Notes under the pieces: generated by a model
Databases searched by the model: none
What the model was told of the DNA's origin: nothing
The model's input: the letters and a program-made list of their open reading frames with translations, nothing else
Shown: piece by piece, positions 10,795-22,538 of the stretch
How positions within the stretch are numbered: position 1 is the first letter of the stretch
How the letters are laid out: each line of letters starts with the position of its first letter
Position numbers and translations under genes: made by a program
DNA from: Gliomastix tumulicola
Lineage: Eukaryota; Ascomycota; Sordariomycetes; Hypocreales; Bionectriaceae
NCBI GenBank assembly: GCA_001599755.1
Contig: BCHX01000001.1
Location: 5,394,001-5,458,000, forward strand
Direction: 5' to 3'
DNA: 64,000 nucleotides

Positions 10795-13700
10795 GCCCCC
10801 CTAGCAAACCACCCCTAGTCACCTTCCGCTCTCACTAAGATCCTGAAGTTGGGACCCAACTTGGGGGCGGTTCTGCCCGGCTGATTGGTAGCCCGAGTGG
10901 AATGGGCATTTGTCAAGTGCCATCGAAACGGTGACGAGCAGCTGATACAGCTTCCCAAACGGAAGAACGTGAATCTAGACTTGACGCTTGATAAGTCCCC
11001 ATGTCCTGGTAATCTGCCCTTGGCAACCAACTGATTGGGTATTATCAATTTGACCACTAAAAATGGGGGGTCACCTGTTGGCAGCCGTCCAGTGCTTGTC
11101 TTATAATTCCCGGTTTTTTCCCTGGTTTTATTTTAAGACAGTCCCCCCTGAATCATACCATACGCTGCCATCACATCACCGTCGCACGCAAACGCCCCTA
11201 CTCATCCCTGAACGGTCTCAGAACCTGCCTCAAAACAGGAAAGGAGGTAAGCCACGAACAGTGAGAGGCATGCGGGCAAGCTCACGTGAAATAGCTTATT
11301 TTTTTTTCCCCCCAATGCCCCGGGCGCCTCGTTGGCCGTTGCGCTGCTTCAGGATTCCTTTCCTGGGGCATGCTTCTGCTCTGCTCCCCCCCTCCTCGAC
11401 AAAACGGTAGGCCATGTCCATGGCATGTCACTTTAGTACTGTTAGCACGATACGCGGTACCGCTAGGGTACTCCTAGTCCACGGGCCGCTCCCGGTTGAT
11501 TCCACTTGAGCTCTTGAGAGAGAAAGCTCCGCCGGACGGGGACCCTCTTCAGACGACTTTTGACGATTCTGCAACAGCCGGTTCAGTCCCCCTCTGCTGT
11601 GCGACGTAGGGTGAAGAAGCCGGTTGCACTGCTAGGATGCCGTCTGCAGGTATGCGATGCCGGGCGGAGCTTCATCTCGTGACGCGCACCACAAGCCCGA
11701 TGGCGTGCCACTCACTGTCTGAGGAAATGCAGAAATGACCCGTTGGGTGCATGAGATGATGCCATGATGATGACTTTATGCTCTGGGAAACACCAGAACA
11801 GAAAATGCAGACTTGCCTGGGCAGGGATGTCTGCCTTGCTCATTCATCGCGTTATTGCCGCTAATCAACGAATACGAGCAGAAAGCGTTGTTGTCTCTTT
11901 TCTCCTCGCCTCTCGGTTTACCCGGGACCGACGGCCGGGCCACACCTTACCAGAAGCAGAGATACTCCGTAAAAGTACTCCGAAGAGGAGTCGCCGAAAA
12001 TCTTCGGCCCCCCGAAACAGGCGGCTGCGGCCAGCTCCAAGCATGCCCTGTATGGGTTGGTTCCATTGCGCTGCGTTGGTTCGCCCAGGGTGGAATGGAT
12101 CAATCTCTCTTTGCAGCTACGCGACTGGCTACTAGCATGGATGCTCATGCCACTTGCCCCAGTTTCCTGTATCCCCTGATTTCCCCTCCCTGTTGAGGGC
12201 GAGTTCTGTGTGACGCTTCAAACACACCCCAATGGCCAAGACGAGACCTTTGGTCAAGCGGCCTCAGGCCGGCCGCCTCCTACCCTCCTCTTCCGATGCC
12301 ACAAATGATACATCATTTTATCTGGTGAGTACTTGAATCCCTTAGAACCAACAGATGCCGTGTTTTAAGGTCAAACGGCACGGACGTTCAGGTGGGAAAA
12401 CCTGCCCGAAGAATATCGGGCGTCACTAGCCAGCGGCCGATCCCTGGATGAATCAAGGAAGCTCTGGATCGAGCAAATCACGGCAGCCATGGCAAACAAT
12501 CCCAGTAGACGGCAGCACAAACATGCCTATGCCGCGACGGTGCTCACCCCACAGGACGGCATGCTCTCTGGAAGCGGCACAGAGGACGGCTAGTCTCGCC
12601 CAGTCCAGCTGTACGACCTCGCATGTCTCGCAAACGCTGCACTAGCACAAGCTGACAGGGCTCTGGTCTAGCCTCCCCATGCTGAACCATTCATTCAAAT
12701 TTCAACGGCTGTTGGAAGCTTGATCTCGTGCCCCATACCCCCGAAGTGACCAGCTGATTGCCAACCCAACTCCTGGGATTCTGGCCCCTTTCCCATAGGT
12801 TCTCGCCCTGATTGCCAGTATGAGATCAACGCGGAGAGTGTCTAGCCTGTGGCGGAGGCAGAAGTCTGAAGGCCCTGGTCAGCAGGAATGCAATCCAAGT
12901 ATTGGCCCTGTCAGCCGCTCCGACGGGTGGCTGAGGTGTCACTAGCCAACCTCCATCTAGCCTGGGCGTGCAAATAGACTGTGCATAATTCCGGTCGTGG
13001 ATGTCGGGAGATCGGTCGGCCATATTTGGAGGCGCATTAATGCAGGCCTTTGTGGGAAGAAGACAGGCCCTAATGCAAACACAGAGCACAGAGCGGTTCC
13101 CTTCCAGCATCCAGACGCCTCAGACGAAAGCATTGCCGCCGGCAACAACGAACATCGTCATAGATCGGCCGAGTTTGCTTCCTGCATGTTCTGTTTGCCA
13201 TTTTCATGAATCCACTCATGCGCATTCTCTCTGTGTCAATGGACAGTAAGCTGCTGGCTACGTAGTGTAGCCGAGACAAACAGCACGGCTTGAAGAATGA
13301 GGTCAGGTGGATCAGAGATATGCCGCATCCCCCGCCCGCTCAGGCCTCGTTGACGATTGGTGAGGGCGATCCGGGGGCTCATACGTATCAGTGGCAACCT
13401 GATGAAAGCGATTCCCGCTGTGCAACTCGATGGCTGCTAGCTTGGGGGTGACGCCTGATCAAGTCAAGATCATGATCCTCTGACCACATTCCTTGAAAAT
13501 CCTGGAAGGGCTACCGGTAGTGTGCAGTAGGGAGTATTGAGGGATGTGAGGGTCTGGAGGGTGTGTACCGTCAACGCCTAGATTCACACAGACGATTCTG
13601 CGGGACGGCATTCTCGTTCTCAGTGTCGCAAGCTGCTCGAGAACGGAGACACCCTTGCTAGCTCCGTGATGTAGCCTCCCTGGGAGCGAGGGGGGCGTGT

Positions 13701-16700
13701 TTTCGAGTGCTGCCAGCTCGAATTGTGATGCAAGACAGCGAGTCTGTTTGCGCAAACAACACACCCCTTCATCACGATGGTGTGCTTGAGACTTGTCATG
13801 CTGCAGCTTTGGTTCCGCCCCAGCCGTGTTGCTGTCCCTCGTTATTCCGGATAGAACCCATCTTGACAAATGACGGGATATTGATAAGCAGGCTGGTTTT
13901 GAGGGCATCAAGTCACAACCAAATGCCGAGGCCACGGTTCCAAGGGGGCCGTCAGTTTCTCCGAAACTGGGACAGAAAAACTGGCAGGCACTCCGTACGT
14001 CTTCGGTCCAAATCTGGAGCCGTTTCCACAGCAAGAGACAGAAGGCAGGTGCGCTAGTCGAAGTTGGAATAATGGGAAACTGCGCTGTAGCGCTCCCCAT
14101 CTGTTCTTTCCTTGCAGCGCTGATCCTCGTACGATGGTTCTGGATGGAAGGGAAAGAAGCAGCTGCGGCCCCACTGATTAGCCCACGAATGCGGGAAAGA
14201 ACATGACGCTTTGTGGGGGCAGGAATGGCACATTACCGAGACGTGCAGAAGTCCAGCTCTTGGATCTTTTTTGACGAGAATCCTCCGAGATGTACGAGAT
14301 CGACTCAGTTGCTTCATTGGCCAGCTTTGCAGTGCAACATACTCAAGATATGTCTGCACAGACCCTCGTGGCCGTCGATTCGTGATGCGCATGGCGCACA
14401 TGCCCTCTGCTCCTTGGTTCGCTGCCAGACCTGGCTAGCACCCAACCCGAGCAGGATGAATGTGCAACATGCTGCGAAGACACCAGCTGAGTGTTTGTTC
14501 CCTTGCAGCTCTAGCAGCCGTGGGGAACTTGAACCAACGAACCATAGCTACGAAGCGGGAGGATTGCGACCAGAACTACGACCAAGGCTAGCAGTAGCCC
14601 CGGAAGGCGGGAAGTTTGTCCTACCTACGCGCCTAGTCTCCTACTATACCAGACTCATCACTGGTTTCCGGCCAGACGGCTGTCTGACCTTGTCTCGATT
14701 CAGACTCTCGGGCATTAGCTTGTGTCTGTTGGTTGATATTTGCCTCATCTGTCTAGTTCTTTGGGTTCCCTCAAACAAACGGAGCCTTGGTCTGCCAGCC
14801 TTGGGAGAGACGGCCCTCGGTTTACCTTCCCACACTCGGCCGAAGGGGTGTATATCTTGACCAGCTCTGACACATTTGACGTGGCTTGTTTGCTGGATGT
14901 ACTGAGATCATGAGCCCCAGACCACCAACAGGGTATGCACCCGCCAAGGAGGGCTTAGATCATGCACTCGGCAACCTGCTGGTAGTTGGTTTGGGGTATG
15001 ATGGACATGATTCCAATTCGTCGGGGCTCGCCGGCTGCTCTTCTATTTTGTCCTGCTGATCTTTCATCTTGGCTGACCACACTGGTGGAACAGTCTCTGA
15101 AGTCGGATTTCTCAAAGCAAGCCTAAAAGAGGTAGCTCTGGGTTCACCGGTCATATCTTCAACGGAAACAGGTGGATGATGAGCAGCGTGTCAATTCTGC
15201 TGCTGCAGCCTGTGTCTGTGATCCTGTTATCAGGTGCATCCCCTCCCCGCCCGCCCAGGGTGGAGGTCGAGCGCGAGAGGCCTGAGCGAAAGACTTGGCC
15301 TGTTCAGTTTGTCCTTGCGCTGCATACTCTTCTCTGCATAACCGCCGCGGAGCTGTCCCATTGCTTAACGCGAGGGCTAACGAAATGGAATCAAGGGCGT
15401 GGGGATAGAGTTTTAGTCCTCGTTGCCAACTGCGGGCCGTGTTCGACTCTGGCAAACGCCGACGCGGCCAGTCTGAGACCGCTCTCGTTTTTGCGGTGTA
15501 TCCTACCCGTCTGATTTGCTCTTCGACAGGACCGGAGCAAACGCCACGGATCATCGTCAGGAGGCCACGTAAGAAATTGGGAGGCTGGACATGGATTCCT
15601 TGCCTTCGGGTGCAGTACGTAGCTGCGTCTCTTTGGCATTCAATCCGCCACACGGAACTTGTGCGTTGGCCACGGGCTGCCTTCTCTCGAATATTGTTCT
15701 GTCCCGGCTTGAGACTGGCAATACCAGTGGGCCTCGCACCCAATAGTTTTCGGGTGATGTGTTTGCGTTCATAGCAAAAGGTGAGAAGTATTCGGTATTG
15801 GGGGGCGGTGGTGGCGCGGCGAGGCCAGACTCCGTTGATAGTCTCGGGCCTCGGGAGTCTGGAACTCGGCGTTGGAGACTCTCAGAATGCCTCAGCCTCA
15901 AGGCTTCACAAACCCTTGCGGGAAAAGAACACACTGCCTGTCCCCCCCTGATTCCGAGCTCAGGTCCCTCCTCAAGGCGTTTGTACTACAGCACTGCAAT
16001 CTTGGCAATTTTGTGACAGCTTAGGGGAGACCACATACACAAATCGCACCACATACTGGCAGGCAAACAGTGCAAACTCGTCAACCGTTACGGTCTTTCC
16101 TTCCTAGAACTTACCGTCGCTCTCGTGAACCCTCAGTGCTGACATTGATCCTAGTATTGCAAGGAGCCAGCCATCATCAAGCCCCAATCCCAGTTGACTC
16201 CCAGTTGACTTCCCTGCCAGAAGACAGGGTCGAGGGGCCGGCGGGCTGCCCTTGGACGGCTCGGGTTAAGAAGAGGAGGTACTTCTTGTTTACGATTATG
16301 TTCTCGATTTCCTCAGACTTTGCTTGAGGCCTGACTCTATGGCTCGCACTGCCCGGCAATTAGGTATCTTCCCCCCTCGGTCGCTCTGCCCAGCCTCCAG
16401 GCCGGTGCAAGCCGAGACACCTGTGCTCACAACTGGGCCGTGATCCATGCATCCTCAGTCAAGCTGTCGGTATCTCTCGGCTCTGCAAGGCTGTGCAACG
16501 CTGTAATTACAACGCTGATTGACAGGGCAGCCCCTTGAACCTCTTCGATAGCCTCACAACGGTGTCTGAGACCCCAAAGCCCTGCAGCCGTTGGGCATCA
16601 ACGACCGACGCGCGAGCGAGGAGAATACATGCCGTCCCTTCTGGGCGCTGACGCGTGGGGGAGACGGTTGATAATGAGTTGCTGGAGTGAGGTCCAGGGG

Positions 16701-17344
16701 TCAGACAGCAGGGCTGCTCCCCAGAAAGACGCGCCGTCAGCTATACCTGCCCATACAGTATAATAATATCTGCAAGGGGGAGAAAACGTGCTCTTGGGAC
16801 GTATCAGAGACTGTCGAGAACCTTGCCCGGCCGCGGATTTTCACACTTGATACCCGCCCGCACAGCTGCTTGACCTTCCGTGTATGCCCCCTGCGGCCGT
16901 CCCCTGGATGTGATCTGTCATGGATCGCATTGGGCAAGACACTCGTTGTTATCTCGTTGCCTCCCCACCACCCACCCCTGAGGCATAAAATCTGCGGTCT
17001 TCAGGCTGGCTGTGGGGGTCCGTCCCGTTGGACGATCAACTGAGGATGTCCCGAACCCCTGGGTGTTGAAATGGAGTCGCTGGGTGTCGGGCGGGTTTTT
17101 CCCTCTCTGGCTGAACCTAGACGAACCCTGGCTGACCCGGGGCCCCTGTAGATTAGGGGGGGGAGGGGTGTGTGTGAGAGGGAAGACGCAGACAACACAA
17201 CGGCCGCTGTGTTGGGATGAATGATGGACGTGAAACAATGCAGCGGGCAGCAGAGGCGGAGGTGGCCGCCATCGCAAGAACTACGCCTTTGGGCGCGTCT
17301 TTGACGCACGTGGAGGGGGGTAATACTTGGCTCGTTGATGCTGA

Positions 17345-17395
17345 TGAGAGAGAGAGAGAGAGAGGGAGGGAGAGGGCGAGGGAGAGGACAGGGGG
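17345..17395. repeat. GA-rich simple repeat
   Basis: An alternating GA tract grading into GGGA-type purine repeats, downstream of the FLX1 carrier gene. It is a microsatellite without coding signal. Confidence 0.8.
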
Positions 17396-17709
17396 AGATA
17401 TGCAGAGTGCAGGAAAGGATTCGGCGCGTCTTGCAGCCCTGCTTCGGGACCGAAGCGAAGATGCGACGGGCTGCTTGTGTATTATTAGTCGCGGGTTTCT
17501 ATGTAAAGATATGTTCAGACAGTGAGAAATCTATACATGGTCTATCGTCAAAGCAATTTGTACAAGGGGGGGGGTCAAGGCGGCGGCGTCCGTGGGCGTC
17601 CGTCTTGCCAAAGGCTCTGAAGCCCAGGTAGGTAGGGGGGTGACGACGGCCACCCCGAATAAGGTAGGGAACACAACTGTGAAGCGAGAGACAAAGAGAG
17701 GCCTCTCTC

Positions 17710-18627
17710 TCACACCCATCGCGGCAGGTAGTACTTGACATTCTCGTAAACAAGAAACGTGACCCAGGTAGCAGGCATGACCCTCACGACGCCCGGCACC
17801 AGCCCGCGGTAGAACCCCCTGACGCCCTCCTCCCGCCACGTCTTGCGCACGACGCCGCCGAAGCCCCGGCCGAAGCGGTCGTCGGCCGCGTAGTTCTGCA
17901 GCCGGCTCCGCAGGACCTGGTACGGGTACGTGACGGCGCCGGCGACGAGCTTGGCGCCGCTGGAGAGGAGCATCGTGGCCTCTGTCGGGAGGGGGGCGTC
18001 TAGCTCGGCGCGGCGGCGGCGCGCGACGTAGAGGCGCTTGGCGGGTTCGTAGACGGCGAACTGGACGGAGCCGTGCGAGACGCCGATGAGGGAGACGCCG
18101 AGGCCGCGGTAGAAGCCGCGGAGACCTTCCCTCTGGTAGATGCGTCGCGCGCCCGCCGTCATGGACGGGTAGGCACCCTCGGCTGCGCGGTCGCTCGACA
18201 GCATGCGTGTCTTGATGACCCAGACCGGGTTCGTGAGCACCGTCGTGAGGGCGCCCGCGATGGCCGGGGAGAGCAGGTAGTCCAGCGGGGACGGACGTGT
18301 GCTGCGCTCGGCCGGGCGGAGAGAGGCGAGGGCGCGGTCGGCGCGCGACTTGAAGAAGAAGAAGAAGGCCCAGGACGAGGCGTTGCCGACGAGGTTCGGC
18401 GTCAGGCCGCGGTAGAGCGAGGCGAGCGGGTGGCCCGACGAGGTCATGGCGCGGATGACGGCCATGGTGCTCGACGGCGACGACGTGCGCTGGATCTGCA
18501 TGCGCGTCTTGACGATGTCGAGCGGGTGGACGACGAGCGTCGAGACGGCGCCTGCGCTGAGCCCGGCCACGGACTCGACGAGGGCCGGGGAGAGGCCATG
18601 GCTGGGCGTGTGTTGTTGCTGAGGCAT
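17710..18627 (-). CDS. FLX1: Mitochondrial carrier, FAD/folate transporter type
   Basis: A single exon of 305 aa, the standard length for the mitochondrial carrier (SLC25) family. Three tandem repeats of about 100 residues each open with the carrier signature: PLDIVKTRMQ (P35-K40), NPVWVIKTRM and YPYQVLRSRLQ. The Trp in the second signature and Gln in the third are typical of the FAD/folate/pyrimidine-nucleotide branch, and the C-terminus VYENVKYYLPRWV matches fungal Flx1. In yeast Flx1 moves FAD or riboflavin intermediates across the inner membrane and supports flavoproteins such as succinate dehydrogenase. Codon third positions are almost all G/C, which creates long shadow frames on the other strand. 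TOM7, also mitochondrial, lies upstream on the same strand. Confidence 0.87.
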   Translation of the reverse strand: MPQQQHTPSHGLSPALVESVAGLSAGAVSTLVVHPLDIVKTRMQIQRTSSPSSTMAVIRAMTSSGHPLASLYRGLTPNLVGNASSWAFFFFFKSRADRALASLRPAERSTRPSPLDYLLSPAIAGALTTVLTNPVWVIKTRMLSSDRAAEGAYPSMTAGARRIYQREGLRGFYRGLGVSLIGVSHGSVQFAVYEPAKRLYVARRRRAELDAPLPTEATMLLSSGAKLVAGAVTYPYQVLRSRLQNYAADDRFGRGFGGVVRKTWREEGVRGFYRGLVPGVVRVMPATWVTFLVYENVKYYLPRWV

Positions 18628-19460
18628 CGGTTGGCTGCTGCCAGTGTGTTTTGGGTCGGCTGCCGTGACGCTGGTCCTGGCTGTAGCTCAACGGCTCTCA
18701 GGGCTGCCCCTGTTTACATTCTGGTCTTGGGTGAAGGGCGGAATGGAAGCTGGGCTTGGTTGCTTCCTTGGGCTGTTGCGGGTTTGCGTGGTGGTGAATG
18801 AGTGAGCGAGTGAGCGAGTGAGCGAGTGAGGTCAAGTTTCACTGAGGTTGGTTCGCTTTGGCTCTAAAATTTTAGGAACCCCTGTTGGGTATAGCTTCGC
18901 CTTTGGTAACGAAACAAAGCAGCCTCGCCCACATCCACTTTTGACGTCTACGGTCGTACAAGTTTACAAGAGGCGAGGAGAAGGCTGGGCTGCAAAGAAG
19001 AACGTCTATTGGCTGAGGTTCTGCACAACGGCGGGGCGGTGGTGATACATCCTGTGCCGCCATATGCAGGGTGTCATCAGCTCCCCCAAGATAGACATCT
19101 ATCGCATGAGAATTCCTACTCAGCCATCTCACATACTCACGGCATCAACCGAAGAGCCGGCGGCATTCAATAAAACCCGGTAGACGGCGTATTCTATAAT
19201 GTACGTTGCGTATTTGTTCTGCGTGCTCGTCCCATACGGACGATCTCTCCAAGGGATCGTCCGCGCTTCCCTCTATTCTTACATGCTGTCCATTGCAAAA
19301 TCGAGACGTTTGAAACCGCGTCGAGGGCCGTTGATGGATGACGGCTCCATCTTTGCCCTTCGTTGTGACCGATCCCTTGCTAGAAATGAACAGCCTTTCA
19401 TTATATGTTACAAATATGTATTCACCCAGTATCGCTGGACCGTCGTCTTCGTCGCCGAAT
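18628..19460. other. Intergenic upstream of FLX1, downstream of TOM7
   Basis: About 830 bp between two genes on the minus strand. It contains the 8-bp tandem at 18800-18830. No gene is seen. Confidence 0.6.
18800..18830. repeat. 8-bp tandem repeat AGTGAGCG, about 4 copies
   Basis: Three perfect copies plus a partial fourth copy of AGTGAGCG, about 170 bp upstream of the FLX1 start codon. It could lie in the promoter or 5' leader of FLX1. Confidence 0.85.
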
Positions 19461-19984
19461 TTAGGAGAGAGGGGAGAGAAGACTATCAGAGCAACCGTCA
19501 GCTTTAGATTTCATTCAGAAGTATTGTCGTTTTCATCGCCTTCCATAGGAAGTAGTAAGCTGGTGCAACGAGAGAGTCGGTGTGGCCTTACCGGATGACT
19601 GAGGGGCGAGGGTTGCTGCGGGTGTAGCCTGTGCACCAGTTAGTCAATCCGTATTCCCAAGACATGTTCGTCTCCGTGTCTTTTGTTCCGGTGTGGCTCG
19701 TCGTACCGAGGTAGAGGATCAGAGGGAGGTAGCCACTATGACTTTTGTTAGCTGATATTCTGATGCCGTGCTTCCAGCCCGTCTTTCTAGACAACCATCG
19801 TCCAAGGTGTGCAGGTCGAACGGAAAGGTGCCGAGGGAAGAAACATACTAATGAATCGCAACACGAGAGAAATCGATGAGCTTGATGATGCGCTCCTATA
19901 GATCCGGGTCAGCAACTTGTCAGAGTTCCCAAGTTCCCTCTCTTGGTGTCGACGGACCTTGGACTCCTCGGATAGGGTGACCAT
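19461..19984 (-). CDS. TOM7: Mitochondrial import receptor subunit Tom7
   Basis: Five tiny exons (19958-19984, 19849-19895, 19707-19735, 19592-19628, 19461-19482) total 162 nt and give 53 aa, which is Tom7 size. The spliced protein begins MVTLSEESK, continues ERIIKLIDFSRVAIHYGYLP and LILYLGYTRSNPRP, and ends SVIRLLSPLS. This is the Tom7 pattern: a short cytosolic N-terminus, one outer-membrane helix (about residues 16-36) and a conserved TRSNPRPS tail. Tom7 is a small subunit of the TOM translocase core and modulates complex stability. Intron 1 has an uncommon GTCCGT donor; the other donors are GTATGT, GTACGA and GTAAGG. The final exon encodes only seven residues and the stop. Exon 1 is 27 nt, so gene callers can easily miss this locus. 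Confidence 0.92.
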
Positions 19985-20391
19985 CTTGGCGGCTCAACAA
20001 TCGCAAAGTCGAAAGGGATTGGTATAGAGAGGATTAACGCGAAAGGTGGTGAGCGAAAAGCCGTCACCTGAGATACAGAGTTGATGGCTTTGGTACGAAT
20101 TGTGAAGATGTTCGTTCTGTCGTCTCGAGCGCGGTAGCTCCGATAAAAAAAAGTCGCTGATCTTCCTGGACGATTAGGAGCTCCGGGTCATTCCCGGCAA
20201 ATCAGCTCGCGCATGTGGCACGTCAAAATAGACCCACTGTAAATTCAACATGGAGCTGCGACGCCAGACAGAAATCTTGCAGCTTCACAAATTCCAGTCA
20301 CCGAACTGTAGACCTCATCCTCGACGCCGATTGGCACCCGAATCCGACCCCTAGCCAAGGCGCAACCGCCTTGAAGCTCAGACAGACCATC
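19985..20391. promoter_or_regulatory. Shared TOM7/SF3B4 divergent promoter with CCAAT box
   Basis: 407 bp lie between the two divergent start codons. ATTGG at 20330-20334 is a CCAAT box on the minus strand, close to the SF3B4 start. A run of A is at about 20145-20152. No TATA box was noticed. Confidence 0.5.
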
Positions 20392-21146
20392 ATGGCGCAA
20401 AACAGGCACTGGTAAGCCCTCAATCGCAACCCCCCCAGCTCCCCCAACCTGTTCCCACAAGGACACCTTCACTCACCAAGCACACACACACACGACAGGG
20501 AGCAGGACAAGGACGCGACCGTCTACATCGGCAACATCGACGAGCGCGCGACGCCCGCCATGGTCTACGAGATCATGCTGCAGATGGGCCCTATCCACAA
20601 CATCCACATGCCCCGCGACCGCGTCACGCAGTCGCACCAGGGCTTCGGCTTCGTCGAGTTCCGCACGCCCGCCGACGCCGAGTACGCGGCCAACGTCATC
20701 AACGGCGTCAAGCTGTACGGCAAGTCCCTGCGCGTCAACAAGGCCTCGGCCGACAAGCAGCGCTCCTCCGACGTCGGCGCCGAGCTCTTCGTCGGCAACC
20801 TCGATCCCTCGGTCGACGAGAGGATCCTCTACGATACCTTCAGCCGCTTCGGCCCGCTGCTGAGCCTGCCCAAGGTCGCGCGGGACGACGCCGGCGCGAG
20901 CAAAGGGTTCGGGTTCGTCAGCTTTGGGGACTTTGAGAGCAGCGACGCGGCGGTGGCGAATATCCACGGGCAGTACATCCTCTCCAAGGAGGTGTCGGTG
21001 CAGTATGCGTTCAAGAAGGACGGCAAGGGCGAGAGGCACGGTGACGATGCGGAGCGTGAGCTCGCCGCGCAAGCCAAGAAGCGCAATCTCGTTCCGGATG
21101 CCCAGCCTGTGCCCCCGGCTTTCCTCGGCGGCGGCCCGCCTGCACA

Positions 21147-21194
<48 letters not shown>

Positions 21195-21735
21195 ACAGCA
21201 GCCGCCTCCTCAGCAGGTGCCTCCTCAGCAGCCGCCGCCGCAGCACCACCACCACCACCACCACCAGCCTCCGCCTGTGGCACCGGCCGGCTTCGACCAC
21301 CATCAACCTCAAGGCCCTCTCAGCGGCGGCATGCCTACGGGCATCCCCTCGGGGATCCCTCCTCAGGGCCCTCCGCCGGGCTTCGGCGCCCTTCCGCCCC
21401 GAGGCCCTTCCCCCTACGGCCAATTCCCTCCACCAGTCATGGGCCGCGGATCAGCACCGCTCCCTCCAGCACCCTCCGGCCTCCCCGCGAGACCACCAGC
21501 AGGCGGCCACCCGGGCTTCCCCAACCCGGCAGACTACCACCCAGGGCATCCCGGATTCCGACCACCCTCTGGCTCCCCCGCGAATATGGGATACCCCGTT
21601 GGCGGCCCCCCGCCACCCCCGGGCTTCGGTGCTCCTCCACCCGGTCCAGGTGGTATGCCGGGACCTCCCCCTCCTGGCTTCGCGCCGCCGCCGCCGCCGG
21701 GTTTCCAGCCTCCCCCTGGGTTCCAGCGCAGATGA
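20392..21735 (+). CDS. SF3B4: Splicing factor 3b subunit 4 (SAP49/Hsh49), two RRMs
   Basis: Exon 20392-20411 (MAQNRH plus two bases) joins exon 20499-21735 for 418 aa. RRM1 (about residues 13-91) has RNP2 VYIGNI and RNP1 QGFGFVEF. RRM2 (about 100-180) has LFVGNL and SKGFGFVSF, followed by VQYAFKKDGKGERHG and the linker AAQAKKRNLVPDAQP, all characteristic of SF3b49. The C-terminal half is low complexity: a 19-residue poly-Gln run (21145-21201), poly-His (about 21243-21267) and long Pro/Gly-rich repeats (PPPPPGF-type), as in animal SF3B4 but longer than yeast Hsh49. The role is in the U2 snRNP SF3b complex at the branch-site region in the nucleus, contacting the SF3B2 (Cus1) subunit. It is divergent from TOM7. 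Confidence 0.95.
21145..21201 (+). repeat. CAG/CAA tract encoding 19 glutamines
   Basis: In-frame CAG repeats with interspersed CAA inside SF3B4. The CAA interruptions would slow repeat-length change compared with pure CAG. Confidence 0.9.
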
Positions 21736-22538
21736 TCATCATTCGCCTCGTGCCAAACCGTTCGCTATTACTCTGCGACTATTCTGAACACATGCCCCAA
21801 GCTTGGAATAGTGAGTATGTAGGTCACTCAGCAATCTCGTGTGAATTTGAGCACAATACTATACGGAGGGAGATCCGAGCCATCGAAGCGTGTCCAGACG
21901 TCCACGCGGATAACGCAATGGGAGCTAGCAGGATACATCGTCCCCCCTCACCGGGTCCATATCCTACAACGAGCTAAGGACAAGCCAGTCGAAACGAATG
22001 CATGAGCTACCATCGACGCCGAGCTTCCTCATACGCAGTTCGGCCATGAATTCACACAAGGGCGTTCGCCGAGCCCCTGGCATCTTGCATCAGCCTCCGG
22101 CCACCATTCATCTCATCTGCCAGTCTCAGGCACGCAAGTTGTCTAAAATAGGCTGTATATATCGAGTCGATTCATATGGATCAAGCTCTTAAGAGGACGG
22201 ACTAGGAATCAGTCAGGTCATACAGATCTGTGAGAAAGGCTCACATGCCACGGACAAACAAGTCCGCTCTTTGTATCATCTCTCTACACGGTGTCTAATA
22301 AATGCAAATGAACGACAAAGCCCAGGGCTGTCTGTCACATGCAGAAGAAGAATTAGAAAAATAAATAACATCCATCCGACGACAGGCTTTAAAGAAGAAA
22401 AAAACAAATGGCAAGTTGCAAGTCGCAAAAACTCCCTCCACAGAAAACGCCCAATCACAATGTGTGGTTTTTCTCCTGTGTTCCCTTTCCACGCTTGGTT
22501 TTTGTTCCCTCCCAACCCATTCATTCGTCCGTTTCGTC
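21736..22538. other. Intergenic between convergent SF3B4 and MAU2
   Basis: About 800 bp containing the two 3' UTR regions. No coding sequence recognised. Confidence 0.6.

Larger units (their letters stand above)
7713..17709. other. About 10 kb gene-poor upstream region of the C2H2 regulator
   Basis: Between the start of the C2H2 gene and the 3' end of the FLX1 carrier I find no frame with family motifs, good codon use and plausible splice sites. Longer frames (13459-14100 minus, 14213-14860 plus, 15159-15743 minus) look random: frequent Cys/Trp/Arg, no domain, and competing frames on the other strand. Base composition is not strongly AT-rich, so there is no visual sign of RIP-degraded transposons. 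Contents noted: a TGCAGCTTG tandem at about 9379-9441, T-runs near 10226-10260, a possible tiny spliced locus at 10302-10794, and a GA tract near 17345-17395. Confidence 0.6.

Noticed and set aside
13459..14860. 213-aa (minus) and 215-aa (plus) frames in the first gene desert
   Set aside because: Composition looks random, they overlap each other's strand, and no family motifs or plausible splice structure are seen.
7713..17709. Degenerate transposon or RIP-mutated repeats in the desert
   Set aside because: The region is not AT-rich, shows no TpA excess by eye, and has no terminal repeats, transposase or reverse-transcriptase remnants.
18073..18801. 242-aa plus-strand frame opposite FLX1
   Set aside because: A shadow of the GC-rich carrier gene, no motifs.
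20473..21423. 316-aa minus-strand frame with a leucine run opposite SF3B4
   Set aside because: The leucine run is the complement of the CAG/CAA polyglutamine tract.
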